64,000 nucleotides of DNA from Vreelandella piezotolerans (GTDB lineage Bacteria; Pseudomonadota; Gammaproteobacteria; Pseudomonadales; Halomonadaceae): NCBI RefSeq assembly GCF_012427705.1, contig NZ_CP048602.1, forward strand, positions 3,410,001 through 3,474,000. The letters are read 5' to 3'. A program made the translations under genes and the position numbers. This document shows, piece after piece, positions 9,144 through 17,459 of the stretch. Below the pieces are notes generated by a model. That model worked only from the letters and a program-made list of their open reading frames with translations. It was not told the origin of the DNA and made no database searches. The first letter of the stretch is position 1. The number at the start of each line of letters is the position of its first letter.

Positions 9144-10052
9144 TCACCTCCTGGAGGGGTCATGTGCATCGGGCCATTCGAACGTGGCCGCCAGCTCTGC
9201 ACTCATCGGTAAACCCATCACTTGGTTATCGGGCGGTATGGGCTGCAAAAACCATTGATCGTACAGCGCATGAATGGCCCCGCTTTGGTAGTACTCATGC
9301 AGCGCCTGGTTGACCGCCTCCGCAAAGACCGCATCCGCTAGCGGCATCATCAAGCCATAGGGCTGGGGGTCGCTGATTGCTTCGTCAGAAATACGAAAAC
9401 GCTCGGGGGCATCCGCACGGGCGACGAGACTGGCAAGCAAACTGTCGTCCATCACGAACGCGGCGGCCTGTCCCTTATCGACCATGGCGAACGCCTCTTC
9501 ATGGCGACGGCTAAGCATCACGGCAATGTTCAGCCCATGACGGCGGTTAAGTGCGTTGAGCTGCTCGATATTGATCGTCCCTGTCGTCGATACCACGCTG
9601 CGTCCCGTGAGATCTGCTACGGTGCGCATCGCGTTTTCTGCCAAGGCGACATAGCGCGTCGCGGTGTAAAAATGCGGGTATGAGAAAGCCGCCTGTTCGA
9701 GCCGCTCCGACGTGCGCGTGGTGACGCCACACTCGAGGTCGATCTCCCCATGGCGCAGTAGAATGAAACGATTGACCGGCGTGACCGGCACGAATCGGAC
9801 CTCGAGCGGCACGCCGCCCAACCGCTGTTGAAGACCCGCGACCACCGCCCTACAGAGATCGATGGAGTAGCCGACAGGCTGCCCATCGACCACGTAAGAG
9901 AAAGGAATTTCCTGAAGGCGGTGACCCAGCGTGATGGCCTGCTGCTGCGCGATCCGCATCAAGGTAGGCGAGGTTTCAAGGGCAATAGGTGACGCGCTTA
10001 CATGCAGGCTCATCAGTGTCAGAGCCAACACGCCGACACTGTTAGCCCTCAT
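9144..10052 (-). CDS. Periplasmic amino-acid-binding protein (SBP_bac_3), second of a tandem pair
   Basis: 302-residue paralogue of the protein encoded just downstream; both share GYSIDLC in the first lobe, an IDLECGVTT/IDIECNAST segment, and a DDSLLASLVA/DDILLSTMIA segment in the second lobe, so the pair arose by tandem duplication. The signal peptide ends around LHVSASP near residue 21. Its start overlaps the end of the diguanylate cyclase gene by 11 bp, so translation is probably coupled. Ligand is expected to be an amino acid of the glutamate/aspartate class; divergence between the pair suggests different specificities. Confidence 0.85.
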   Translation of the reverse strand: MRANSVGVLALTLMSLHVSASPIALETSPTLMRIAQQQAITLGHRLQEIPFSYVVDGQPVGYSIDLCRAVVAGLQQRLGGVPLEVRFVPVTPVNRFILLRHGEIDLECGVTTRTSERLEQAAFSYPHFYTATRYVALAENAMRTVADLTGRSVVSTTGTINIEQLNALNRRHGLNIAVMLSRRHEEAFAMVDKGQAAAFVMDDSLLASLVARADAPERFRISDEAISDPQPYGLMMPLADAVFAEAVNQALHEYYQSGAIHALYDQWFLQPIPPDNQVMGLPMSAELAATFEWPDAHDPSRR

Positions 10053-11487
10053 GCGGTGCGCCCCCCATGGTCATGGCAGGGTTGAAGACCGCATAGCGGC
10101 CACGCCCCATCGCTTTCGCGGTATACAGTGCCACGTCTGCGCTGCGTAATAGCGTATGGCTACTGGTTCCGTCCCGGGGCGCCAGCGCAATACCGACGCT
10201 TACCCCAATGTGTACCTCGTGACCATCGATGGCAAACGGCTCTTTCAGGACCTCGACCAGTTGATGAGCCAACTGCTGGGCTTTTGCCAATCCGTCATGG
10301 CGAGCTTGCTGAATGATCGAAAACTCGTCGCCTCCCAAGCGCGCAACGAGGTCGCTCTCTTCCAGCAGCGCTTGCACGCGTTGGCTCGCCTCTATCAGCA
10401 AGGTATCGCCTGCCGCATGGCCAAGCGTATCGTTCACCGCCTTGAAGCGGTCGAGATCAAAAATCATGACATTGAAGGGTGCGCCGTGTGGGGCTTGTGT
10501 CACGGCCTCCTGTAGCGCATCGTTGAAGTGTACGCGATTGGGCAGCTTGGTCAGCGCGTCGTGATGCGCTAGGTGCTGGTAACGCAGTGCCTGCTCTTTC
10601 ACTTCTAATAGGTGCTCTCGCTCTTCCACCTTTTTACGCAACGTCTCGATGGCCTGAGCCATGCAGCCAATTTCATCGCTACGCCAAGTATAGGGCGTGG
10701 CCCGATCTGCTCGATTGTGCGCAATATGCGTCAAGGCCCGGATCAAGCGAGGGACCGGTTTGAACAGTCGATGCATCAACATACTCAGCAGCAGCGCCGT
10801 TGCCAGCAGCACCACGCCCAACGACGCCACAATCTTCAAGATCAGTTCACGATGTAAGTGATACAGTTCACTCTTCAAGCCAATGCTCGACACCACGACC
10901 CCATGCAGATCGCCCTGAGGGCTGATGATAGGCAGCGAACTCACGAAGTGCGCCTCGCCCCCAATGCGCGCAAACCCCACATAGAAGTCGTTCGCAAATG
11001 GAGTATTGCCAAGCTCAGCGGCATTCGGAAACACTAATTCACCGGCGGTATCGCTATACGCATTGGCGACCGGCGTAAAGCGGCGGCTATTCGTCAGTGA
11101 AAAGAGCCAAACGTTGTGGCGCGTTTGCGCACTGGCCAGCGCCAAGACATCGATGGGGCTGAAGCCAGTGCTCAACACCGACTCTTCATCGCCAATCGGG
11201 CGTGTCGATACCAGCTGCGTCACTTGCCCGCCAGGATCGGTACGCACCGCAACAGAAGTATAAATACGCCGAATGGTAGCACTGACTATCTGTGCATTCA
11301 TTTGCGCTTCGCGCCCCCACTGATCCCGGGCGCTGCGCTCAACCATGGTGAAGCCCAGCATCGCGCCCATCAGATAGGCAAAGATGACGCCCATCAGCAT
11401 GAAGATGGCCACTTTACCTACCACCGTTCGGTGCCAAGGAAGTGAAGCCTTCGAATCAGGGGCGTTATCGGCGCTGGCCTCTTGCAT
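10042..11487 (-). CDS. Membrane diguanylate cyclase with periplasmic sensor, HAMP and GGDEF domains
   Basis: About 481 residues. One transmembrane helix (VGKVAIFMLMGVIFAYLMGA), a periplasmic region of some 180 residues resembling a single Cache-type sensor, a second helix (LGVVLLATALLLSML), a HAMP-like linker, and a C-terminal GGDEF domain (FDLDRFKAVNDTLGHAAGD, then RLGGDEF), so it should make cyclic di-GMP. The inhibitory I-site, normally RxxD ahead of GGDEF, reads EESD and is probably lost, suggesting no product inhibition. I prefer ATG 11487, preceded by AAGGA, over an in-frame TTG at 11505. First gene of the operon with the two binding proteins. Confidence 0.88.
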   Translation of the reverse strand: MQEASADNAPDSKASLPWHRTVVGKVAIFMLMGVIFAYLMGAMLGFTMVERSARDQWGREAQMNAQIVSATIRRIYTSVAVRTDPGGQVTQLVSTRPIGDEESVLSTGFSPIDVLALASAQTRHNVWLFSLTNSRRFTPVANAYSDTAGELVFPNAAELGNTPFANDFYVGFARIGGEAHFVSSLPIISPQGDLHGVVVSSIGLKSELYHLHRELILKIVASLGVVLLATALLLSMLMHRLFKPVPRLIRALTHIAHNRADRATPYTWRSDEIGCMAQAIETLRKKVEEREHLLEVKEQALRYQHLAHHDALTKLPNRVHFNDALQEAVTQAPHGAPFNVMIFDLDRFKAVNDTLGHAAGDTLLIEASQRVQALLEESDLVARLGGDEFSIIQQARHDGLAKAQQLAHQLVEVLKEPFAIDGHEVHIGVSVGIALAPRDGTSSHTLLRSADVALYTAKAMGRGRYAVFNPAMTMGGAPHEG

Positions 11488-11790
11488 GCAGCAGGTGTCC
11501 TTCAATCGGCGTTTTAGCCATCCGTATCGATGCGTTTAGCGACCAACATCTTGAAATGACATGTCTCACCTTTCAGCAACAGCTGCAGGCCCATGGTTGT
11601 TTGATAAATTATCACCAAATGCCTTCTAAATAAGCACACTATTTAAACGTTTTATCCATGAGTCATGTCGCTTTTCTGGCATGCCCTTTGCGAGCTTCAG
11701 CCAATCGCTAGGCGCAGGTATTTCATCCCCGCTTGGCTAGCGAGCGGGGGACACGCTAAGTTAGTGATAAATATCTTCAAGGAGCCCATC
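11488..11790. other. Intergenic region, cyclase / ybaK-like gene
   Basis: Roughly 300 bp gap between divergent genes. No plausible coding sequence seen. It is AT-rich around 11600-11660, where promoters are likely. A short hairpin, CCCCGCT (11727-11733) with AGCGGGG (11743-11749), lies in the presumed leader of the ybaK-like gene; no U-tract follows it, so it is not an obvious terminator. Confidence 0.4.
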
Positions 11791-12267
11791 ATGAGCATCG
11801 AAACCGTTCGCCAATTTTTTGCCGAGCACGCGCCCGAGGTGGCCATCGAAGAGCTAGACACCAGCACCGCCACCGTACAGCTCGCCGCCGAGGCGCACGG
11901 TGTGGTCTCTGGGCAAATTGCCAAAACGTTGGCGTTCAAAGTGGGAGAAAAGCCACTACTGATCGTCGCCAGTGGCGATGCGCGGATCGATAATCGCAAG
12001 ATCCGCGATACCTTCGGTGGCAAAGCCAAACTGCTGGATGCCGACACGGTGATGGAACTGACCAGCCACCCGGTAGGAGGGGTATGTCCGTTTGGACTGG
12101 CCACCCAACTTCCCGTCTATTGCGACGAATCCCTGCACGCGTTCGATGAAGTGCTACCCGCGGCGGGCTCACCGAACAGTGCCGTGCGCTTGAGCCCACA
12201 ACGCTTAGCCGACTTAGTCAGCGCTCAATGGGTCGATGTGTGTACGCTACCAGAGAGCATCCGCTAA
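11791..12267 (+). CDS. YbaK/EbsC-family aminoacyl-tRNA deacylase-like protein
   Basis: 158-residue single-domain protein of the YbaK/ProX family, which hydrolyses mischarged tRNAs such as Cys- or Ala-tRNAPro in trans. Visible features: GVVSGQIAKTLAFKVG with the conserved lysine, RIDNRKIRD, and the GGVCPFGL loop typical of YbaK. The ATG at 11791 is chosen because AAGGAG lies 6 bp upstream and the family domain begins right after it; a longer in-frame form back to 11665 runs through non-conserved leader. Which tRNA it corrects cannot be told from sequence. Confidence 0.88.
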   Translation: MSIETVRQFFAEHAPEVAIEELDTSTATVQLAAEAHGVVSGQIAKTLAFKVGEKPLLIVASGDARIDNRKIRDTFGGKAKLLDADTVMELTSHPVGGVCPFGLATQLPVYCDESLHAFDEVLPAAGSPNSAVRLSPQRLADLVSAQWVDVCTLPESIR

Positions 12268-12284
12268 GTGACGATGAAGCGCGT

Positions 12285-12734
12285 TTAGGTCACATCGAGC
12301 AAATAGCCATAAAACGCCGTATTGCGCTGCCAGCCCAGCGACTCGTACAGTCGCTGGGCGCGCTCATTGTCGACCTGCGTCATCAATATCAAACGCGCAA
12401 CACCATGTTCACGAGCCAATCGAGTGGCCGCTTCCATCAGCGCTCGCCCCGTGCCGTTCTCTCGGCACGCTGGTCGTACGAAAAGATCGTTCAGCGTCCA
12501 GCGCGCATTTAGCCCCACGGTGGACACGCCCGGATAAAGCTGAACGAACCCGGTGAGCGTGCCATCCTCACCTTCGCTCACCATGATGCGCGAATCTGCT
12601 TGCCCAAACCGTTGGCGCAAAAAGTCACGCGCGGCTTGCCTATCACTTGGCTGCTGATAAAACTGCCGATAGCCGTCTAGTAACTCGGTCAAGGCGTCGA
12701 GATCATGAATCGTGGCAGAGCGAACGTGGGACAT
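12285..12734 (-). CDS. GNAT-family N-acetyltransferase
   Basis: 149-residue acetyltransferase of the GNAT superfamily. The acetyl-CoA pyrophosphate-binding loop is RENGTGRALM in the middle of the protein, preceded by NDLFVRPACR, and the C-terminal NERAQRLYESLGW is the usual motif B region. Acceptor substrate is unknown. The gene converges on the ybaK-like gene and is divergent from pcs. Confidence 0.85.
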   Translation of the reverse strand: MSHVRSATIHDLDALTELLDGYRQFYQQPSDRQAARDFLRQRFGQADSRIMVSEGEDGTLTGFVQLYPGVSTVGLNARWTLNDLFVRPACRENGTGRALMEAATRLAREHGVARLILMTQVDNERAQRLYESLGWQRNTAFYGYLLDVT

Positions 12735-12881
12735 GCGCTATAACTCCTATATGGGTGAGCCACCGAGTGTCTGGCACACCGCCAAACGCTGAGACCAGAC
12801 GATTTGCCGCGGATTTTCTGACGACGTTCTGATTGTAGTGTATCGTCTTTTCACCGTTTATCGATCCATCTAACAGCAAGG

Positions 12882-12915
12882 GGACCACGTGTTCCCACTG
12901 GGGTTACCGTGGTCC
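12882..12915 (+). promoter_or_regulatory. Perfect 8-bp inverted repeat enclosing the pcs start codon
   Basis: GGACCACG at 12882-12889 is exactly complementary to CGTGGTCC at 12908-12915, with an 18-nt loop. The second arm contains the GTG start codon of pcs, and the AAGGGG sequence just upstream merges with the first arm. In RNA this could occlude translation initiation; function is inferred only from position. Confidence 0.45.
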
Positions 12916-13649
12916 AAACACTCTTTACTCAAACCGAATCCCGAGCACCGATTTACAAAGCTTGGAGCGTGCATGTTTTTACCGCCAGCGGAGTACTGCT
13001 AGGCACGATGGCGCTGCTAGCGCTAATCGACAATAACCCGGTGGCCTGCCTGCTCTGGCTGGGGGCGGCGATGATGATCGATGGGGTGGATGGCACGCTG
13101 GCACGCAAATATGAAGTAAAATCCGTGCTGCCGCATTTCGATGGATCAACGCTGGATATGGTGATCGATTACCTCACCTGGGCCTTCATTCCCGCGCTAT
13201 TCATTTATTACTTCATCGAACTACCGCCCTATTTAGGGCTGACCTCCGTCTTCATCATACTGCTGTCGTCGATGTTCTGTTTTTGTAACGTCGATATGAA
13301 AAGCCAGGATAACTATTTCGTTGGCTTCCCCGCCGCTTGGAACATTGCCGCGGCCTATTTTTACATTCTCGATTTACCGCCGTTCATCACGTTTACCGCC
13401 ATACTGGTCTTAGCGATGCTGACGGTGACCAAAATGAAGTTTCTGCACCCCTTTCGTGTGCGTTTGTTCATGCCGTTCAATATCGCCGTCACGCTGCTGT
13501 GGTGCGTGTGTGCCACCTCGTTAATTCTTTCACACCCTGATCACACCGCCTGGGCACGGTGGGGCTTAGGTTTGACTTCTCTGTACTTCGCGGGCATGTG
13601 CTTTTGGCGCACGGCTCAAGAGTGGTTCGGCGGTCAGGTACCACGCTAA
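12909..13649 (+). CDS. pcs: Phosphatidylcholine synthase
   Basis: 246-residue integral membrane enzyme that makes phosphatidylcholine directly from CDP-diacylglycerol and choline. The CDP-alcohol phosphotransferase motif is complete: DGTLAR, then eight residues, then GSTLDMVID, matching DG-x2-AR-x8-G-x3-D-x3-D. About seven to eight hydrophobic segments and the N-terminal VHVFTASGVLLG match Pcs rather than PgsA. Start codon is GTG inside an inverted repeat; no in-frame ATG upstream exists. The stop codon overlaps the tag start by one base, suggesting cotranscription with a DNA repair gene of unrelated function. Confidence 0.9.
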   Translation: MVQTLFTQTESRAPIYKAWSVHVFTASGVLLGTMALLALIDNNPVACLLWLGAAMMIDGVDGTLARKYEVKSVLPHFDGSTLDMVIDYLTWAFIPALFIYYFIELPPYLGLTSVFIILLSSMFCFCNVDMKSQDNYFVGFPAAWNIAAAYFYILDLPPFITFTAILVLAMLTVTKMKFLHPFRVRLFMPFNIAVTLLWCVCATSLILSHPDHTAWARWGLGLTSLYFAGMCFWRTAQEWFGGQVPR

Positions 13650-14257
13650 TGGCTCATGACTTCATCGCCCCCGACGGTCACCCCCGCTGCCAGTGGTGTG
13701 GCGGAGCGGCGGAGTTCCTGCCCTACCATGATCAGGAGTGGGGCTTTCCCGTGAGTGATGACCAGCGGCTATTTGAAAAGCTCTGCCTGGAGAGCTTTCA
13801 ATCGGGCTTAAGCTGGCGCACGATTTTGAATAAACGTGAGAGCTTCCGCACCGCCTTTCACCACTTCGATTTCCACCACGTCGCCCGCTTTACGGAAGAG
13901 GACGTGGAGCACTTACTGCAGGATGCAGGCATCATTCGTCATCGCGGAAAAATCGAAGCTACTATCAATAACGCACGTCGGGCCCAGGAGATGGTGGTTC
14001 AGGAAGGCTCGCTAGCGGCGTTTTTCTGGCGCTATGAACCAGACAGCGCATCCCGTCCAGACCCACAAACGCAAACCACATCGCCAGAATCGATTGCGCT
14101 AGCAAAAGAGCTTAAAAAGCGCGGCTGGACATTTTTCGGTCCCACCACCGCGTTTGCATTCATGCAGGCCATGGGACTGATCAATGATCACTCGTTGAAC
14201 TGCGTCACTCGGGAACGGGTTGAGCAGGCGCGCGCAGCGTTTCAGCGGCCTTCGTAA
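13649..14257 (+). CDS. tag: DNA-3-methyladenine glycosylase I
   Basis: 202-residue glycosylase that removes 3-methyladenine from DNA. The zinc-binding set of Tag is recognisable: a cysteine in RCQWCGG and histidine in YHDQEWG at the N-terminus, and the His/Cys pair in LINDHSLNC near the C-terminus. The body carries LFEKLCLESFQSGLSW and ARAxxG-like helix-hairpin-helix residues. The ATG at 13649 overlaps the pcs stop (TAATG), and the protein from there matches family length; a longer frame upstream lies inside pcs. Confidence 0.93.
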   Translation: MAHDFIAPDGHPRCQWCGGAAEFLPYHDQEWGFPVSDDQRLFEKLCLESFQSGLSWRTILNKRESFRTAFHHFDFHHVARFTEEDVEHLLQDAGIIRHRGKIEATINNARRAQEMVVQEGSLAAFFWRYEPDSASRPDPQTQTTSPESIALAKELKKRGWTFFGPTTAFAFMQAMGLINDHSLNCVTRERVEQARAAFQRPS

Positions 14258-14276
14258 GTCAGCGCGAAATCGTTGC

Positions 14277-15719
14277 TTACTTCATCGCTAGTAAAGGCTC
14301 ACCTACCTCGTTGAGCATCTCACTCGCTAGCTCGCCCACCGTACGCACCGCCTCTTCAATCGCAGGCGTTAGGGTAAACGCGTAGTTCAACCGCAGGCAC
14401 TGGCGAAACTTCCCAGAGGCCGAGAACAGCGACCCCGGTGCCACATGGATGGCGTGCTGCGCTAAACGCTCGTTCAGGCGCACGCAGTCGACATCCGCCG
14501 GTAGCTCTACCCAGAGTAAAAAGCCCCCTTGCGGATAGCTAATGCCCGACCCTTTGGGGAAGTAGCGCTGCACCCAGCTAATCATGATGTCTCGCTGGCG
14601 CTGATACTGGCGGGAAACCGCGCGCAAATGGCGCTCAAAATGGCCCTTGGCGACAAACTCCGCCACCGCTAATTGCGGTAGCGTGGCAGAGGCGCCGGTG
14701 GAGACGTACTTCATATGCAGTGCTTTTTCCCGATAGCAGCCAGGGGCCAACCAACCCACTCGCAGGCCCGGCCCCAAGGTTTTCGAGAAGCCGCTACACA
14801 GCAGCACACGCCCATCGGTATCAAAGGATTTTATCGTCAGTGGCCTGGGCTGGGTATAGGCCAAATCCCCATAGATATCGTCTTCGATAATCGCTACATC
14901 AAAACGTTGGGCAAGCTGATAGAGCGCCCGCTTGCGCGCTTCCGGCATGGTATAACCCAAGGGGTTGTTATAGGTAGGCGTGACCTGAATGGCGCGGATA
15001 GGCCACTGCTCTAGCGCCAGCTCTAACGCCTCCAGACTAATGCCGGTTTGCGGGTCGGTGGGAATCTCCAGCGCCTTTAATCCGTTGGCTTTCAGAATCT
15101 GCATGGTGCCGTAAAAGCTGGGCGAATCCACTGCCACCACATCACCATTCTGGGTGAGTGTGCGCAGCGCAATGGCCAGCGCCTCCTGACACCCCGTAGT
15201 GATCATGATGTCATCCGGGTGCAGCAAGCAGCCAGATGCCACCGCCAAGCGCGCCACCTGCTGGCGCAGTTCAGGGCTACCGCTGAGTTTGTCGTAGTTG
15301 AAGCCGTGCAGATCGTTGCTACGGTGCAGCCCGGCGAGGATTTTCGACAGTGGCTTTAACGACTCGACTTCAAGATTGGGAACGCCGCGCCCAAGCAGCA
15401 GCCGTTTATCGTCCCGCTGGGTAGCGACGAGTTCTAACACTTGATCCCATTGGGAGACATCCAGCGGGCACTGAGCAGGCCGCGAGACAGAGGGTAGTAC
15501 AGAGGGAATACGACACGGCAACACGAAGTACCCCGACTTTGGCCGGGACTCGATCAGCGCGGCGTCCATGAGCTGGCGATACGCTTCTTGTACCGTTGAG
15601 ATACTCACATTCAGCTCTTGGCAGACCGCTCGAATAGACGGTAGCCGGTCGCCCACGCGATAAATCCCGTGCTCGATTCGCTCCCGCAACGTTACCGCCA
15701 CCTCTTCGTAGCGCGTCAT
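14277..15719 (-). CDS. MocR/PdxR-type regulator: GntR DNA-binding domain fused to aminotransferase-like domain
   Basis: 480 residues: an N-terminal GntR winged helix (about 1-70; YRVGDRLPSIRAVCQELNVS, then STVQEAYRQL) and a C-terminal fold-type I aminotransferase domain. The PLP-binding lysine is in SGFSKTLGPGLRVGW. MocR regulators use PLP or its adducts as effectors. The ATG at 15719 is preferred over GTG 15728 because GAGGTG lies at good spacing. It faces a DUF1127-phzF pair across an intergenic region with four copies of a GCCATACAGA-type sequence, its probable operators. Confidence 0.9.
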   Translation of the reverse strand: MTRYEEVAVTLRERIEHGIYRVGDRLPSIRAVCQELNVSISTVQEAYRQLMDAALIESRPKSGYFVLPCRIPSVLPSVSRPAQCPLDVSQWDQVLELVATQRDDKRLLLGRGVPNLEVESLKPLSKILAGLHRSNDLHGFNYDKLSGSPELRQQVARLAVASGCLLHPDDIMITTGCQEALAIALRTLTQNGDVVAVDSPSFYGTMQILKANGLKALEIPTDPQTGISLEALELALEQWPIRAIQVTPTYNNPLGYTMPEARKRALYQLAQRFDVAIIEDDIYGDLAYTQPRPLTIKSFDTDGRVLLCSGFSKTLGPGLRVGWLAPGCYREKALHMKYVSTGASATLPQLAVAEFVAKGHFERHLRAVSRQYQRQRDIMISWVQRYFPKGSGISYPQGGFLLWVELPADVDCVRLNERLAQHAIHVAPGSLFSASGKFRQCLRLNYAFTLTPAIEEAVRTVGELASEMLNEVGEPLLAMK

Positions 15720-15744
15720 CACGCCCACCTCACTCGGTTAATTC

Positions 15745-15833
15745 GCCATACAGAAGGCATCCCGCTTTGCCATACAGAGGTATAACACGCCCCATCTGTA
15801 TCGTAAAAATAAAAAAACCTATATCTGTATGGC
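15745..15833. promoter_or_regulatory. Four-copy operator array for the MocR-type regulator
   Basis: GCCATACAGA occurs at 15745-15754 and 15769-15778 as direct repeats, and its inverse at 15795-15803 (TCTGTATCG, one mismatch) and 15824-15833 (TCTGTATGGC, perfect). Spacings are 24, 26 and 29 bp. The array lies exactly between the divergent MocR gene and DUF1127, and MocR proteins are known to bind such repeated sites as dimers with a bending geometry. A poly-A stretch (about 15804-15817) sits between the inverted copies. Confidence 0.75.
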
Positions 15834-15885
15834 AGCTGGAAGGGTACGTAACCTAGATAGGCACCCCACCACCCGGAGAGCCGCC

Positions 15886-16077
15886 ATGCCACGCTTCAGC
15901 CTCACTCAGCTGCGTTATCAGCTAAGCCGCTACCAACAACGCCGCCGCAGCCGTCGCCAACTGCTCACACTAGAGGATCACTTGCTGCAAGACATCGGCC
16001 TCACCCGTGAACAGGCCTGCCAAGAGGGAAAACGCACCTTTTGGAAACAGAGGCTCTCCAATAAGGGGGATGTATGA
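15886..16077 (+). CDS. DUF1127 small basic protein
   Basis: 63-residue arginine-rich protein; C-terminal half LLTLEDHLLQDIGLTREQA is the DUF1127 (YjiS-like) signature. Such proteins in other bacteria have been linked to RNA-related and stress functions, but none is known in this context. The ATG at 15886 follows GGAGAG and gives the normal family length. Its stop overlaps the phzF-like start by 4 bp (ATGA). Confidence 0.8.
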   Translation: MPRFSLTQLRYQLSRYQQRRRSRRQLLTLEDHLLQDIGLTREQACQEGKRTFWKQRLSNKGDV

Positions 16078-16943
16078 CTACCGCCGAGTACTACTTGCTG
16101 GATGTCTTTACCGAGCAGCCGTTTACGGGCAACCCATTGGCCGTGTTTCTCAACGCGGATGGATTGGACGCCCACACCATGCAAGCGCTGGCCAATGAAT
16201 TGAATCTGGCGGAAACGGTTTTTTTGAGTGCCGCCACGCAACCGAACCACTATCCAATGCGGATTTTTACGCCGACGAGAGAACTCCCGTTTGCAGGCCA
16301 TCCGACGGTAGGTACCGCACACTTGCTGGCAGCATTGGAACTCGCCCACCCGACGCAACCGCTGGTACTTCATCCACCTATCGGGGAGCTGGCCATTACA
16401 TCGACCAGCGGCAGAACGGAGTTCACAACGTCGCAAGCCGTTATGCTGGCAGACAGCACGCTCGATCACCCCACTGCCGTGGCGCTGTTGGGATTGGATA
16501 GCCACCAAATAGTCGGCGACCCGATTATCGCGTCTTTCGGGCTGCCCTATCACTTGATCGAGCTATCGGATACCTCGGCCTTGGAGAGCGTCACTATTTC
16601 AGCCGCCCTCTGGGCCAGTGCAGTGATGCCCAGCCGCGCGGCTCAAATCTACCTGTACGTGAGGGAGCCGTCAGCAGGGCAAGCGACCGTGATTCGCAGC
16701 CGCATGTTCTGCATGCACGACAGCCTCTGCGAAGACCCGGCCACCGGCAGCGCTGCCGCAGCGTTAACCGGCTATCTAGCCTCCCTCCAGACCGAAGCGT
16801 TGCGCTGCGAGATACATCAAGGCATTGAAATGGGGCGGCCCAGCGTTATTTATACGACGGCTAACGGTGATATGACGCCGGGGTTCGTGACGGTGGGAGG
16901 GCACGCCATCGTGGTGGGTAAGGGGACGCTTTACCTACCGTGA
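16074..16943 (+). CDS. PhzF-family isomerase/epimerase
   Basis: 289-residue PhzF-like protein, a fold related to diaminopimelate epimerase. N-terminal LDVFTEQPFTGNPLAVFL and LNLAETVFLS contain the catalytic glutamate; CEDPATGSAAAALTGYL is the second-domain signature. PhzF proper isomerises a phenazine precursor, but most homologues lack phenazine genes, and none are here, so the substrate is unknown. It is coupled to the DUF1127 gene and probably controlled by the divergent MocR protein, which hints at an amino-acid or PLP-linked metabolite. Confidence 0.88.
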   Translation: MTTAEYYLLDVFTEQPFTGNPLAVFLNADGLDAHTMQALANELNLAETVFLSAATQPNHYPMRIFTPTRELPFAGHPTVGTAHLLAALELAHPTQPLVLHPPIGELAITSTSGRTEFTTSQAVMLADSTLDHPTAVALLGLDSHQIVGDPIIASFGLPYHLIELSDTSALESVTISAALWASAVMPSRAAQIYLYVREPSAGQATVIRSRMFCMHDSLCEDPATGSAAAALTGYLASLQTEALRCEIHQGIEMGRPSVIYTTANGDMTPGFVTVGGHAIVVGKGTLYLP

Positions 16944-16950
16944 AGCCTTA

Positions 16951-16986
16951 AAAGCAAAAAGAGTGTCCACGATATCGCGGACACTC
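16951..16986 (-). terminator. Rho-independent terminator for the hsp20 pair
   Basis: GAGTGTCC (16961-16968) pairs with GGACACTC (16979-16986). Read on the minus strand the hairpin is followed by TTTTTGCTTTT, a good U-tract, placing it 28 bp after the end of the downstream hsp20 gene. Confidence 0.85.
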
Positions 16987-17013
16987 GCTCTTATCGCCAT
17001 GCACTGCCTAGCG

Positions 17014-17424
17014 TCACGCCGCCTGGACCTCGATACGGCGCGCGCGGTGGCTCTCTTTCTTGGGAAGCGTCAACGTCAGCACGCCGTTGACGATAGTGGC
17101 CGTAATGGCCTCACTATCTACCTCCCGGCTCAGGTTGAAGCGCCGCGCGAAGCGTTGACCGCGCACTTCGGCATGCAAAGCGCTGAGTCCTTCCGGCATA
17201 TTCAGCGCTATCTCCCCTTCCAGACTCAACACTTGGTCATCGACCTCTACCTTGAGCGTCTCCGGTGTCACACCGGGCATATCGGCCACTAGCTTGAGCG
17301 CGTTAGCCTCTTCGATAATATCCACCGCCGGTAGAAGCGCCTCCTTATAGTGCCGATTCTGGCCGTTCTGCTCCTGCTGTAGCGAGGAGTGATGGGAGTG
17401 GGATGAACGGACGATGTCATTCAT
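17014..17424 (-). CDS. Small heat-shock protein Hsp20
   Basis: 136-residue alpha-crystallin-type chaperone. The crystallin domain runs from about residue 35 (PAVDIIEEANALKLVADMPG) to GVLTLTLPKKE, followed by a short tail. ATG 17424 is chosen because GGAGGG is 7 bp upstream; an upstream TTG in frame would overlap that site. Second gene of a tandem pair; both proteins end with RRI(E/D)VQAA, indicating duplication. It would hold unfolding proteins during heat or osmotic stress. Confidence 0.9.
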   Translation of the reverse strand: MNDIVRSSHSHHSSLQQEQNGQNRHYKEALLPAVDIIEEANALKLVADMPGVTPETLKVEVDDQVLSLEGEIALNMPEGLSALHAEVRGQRFARRFNLSREVDSEAITATIVNGVLTLTLPKKESHRARRIEVQAA

Positions 17425-17459
17425 GATTCGACCCTCCAAAACCTGGTTAAACGCATGAT

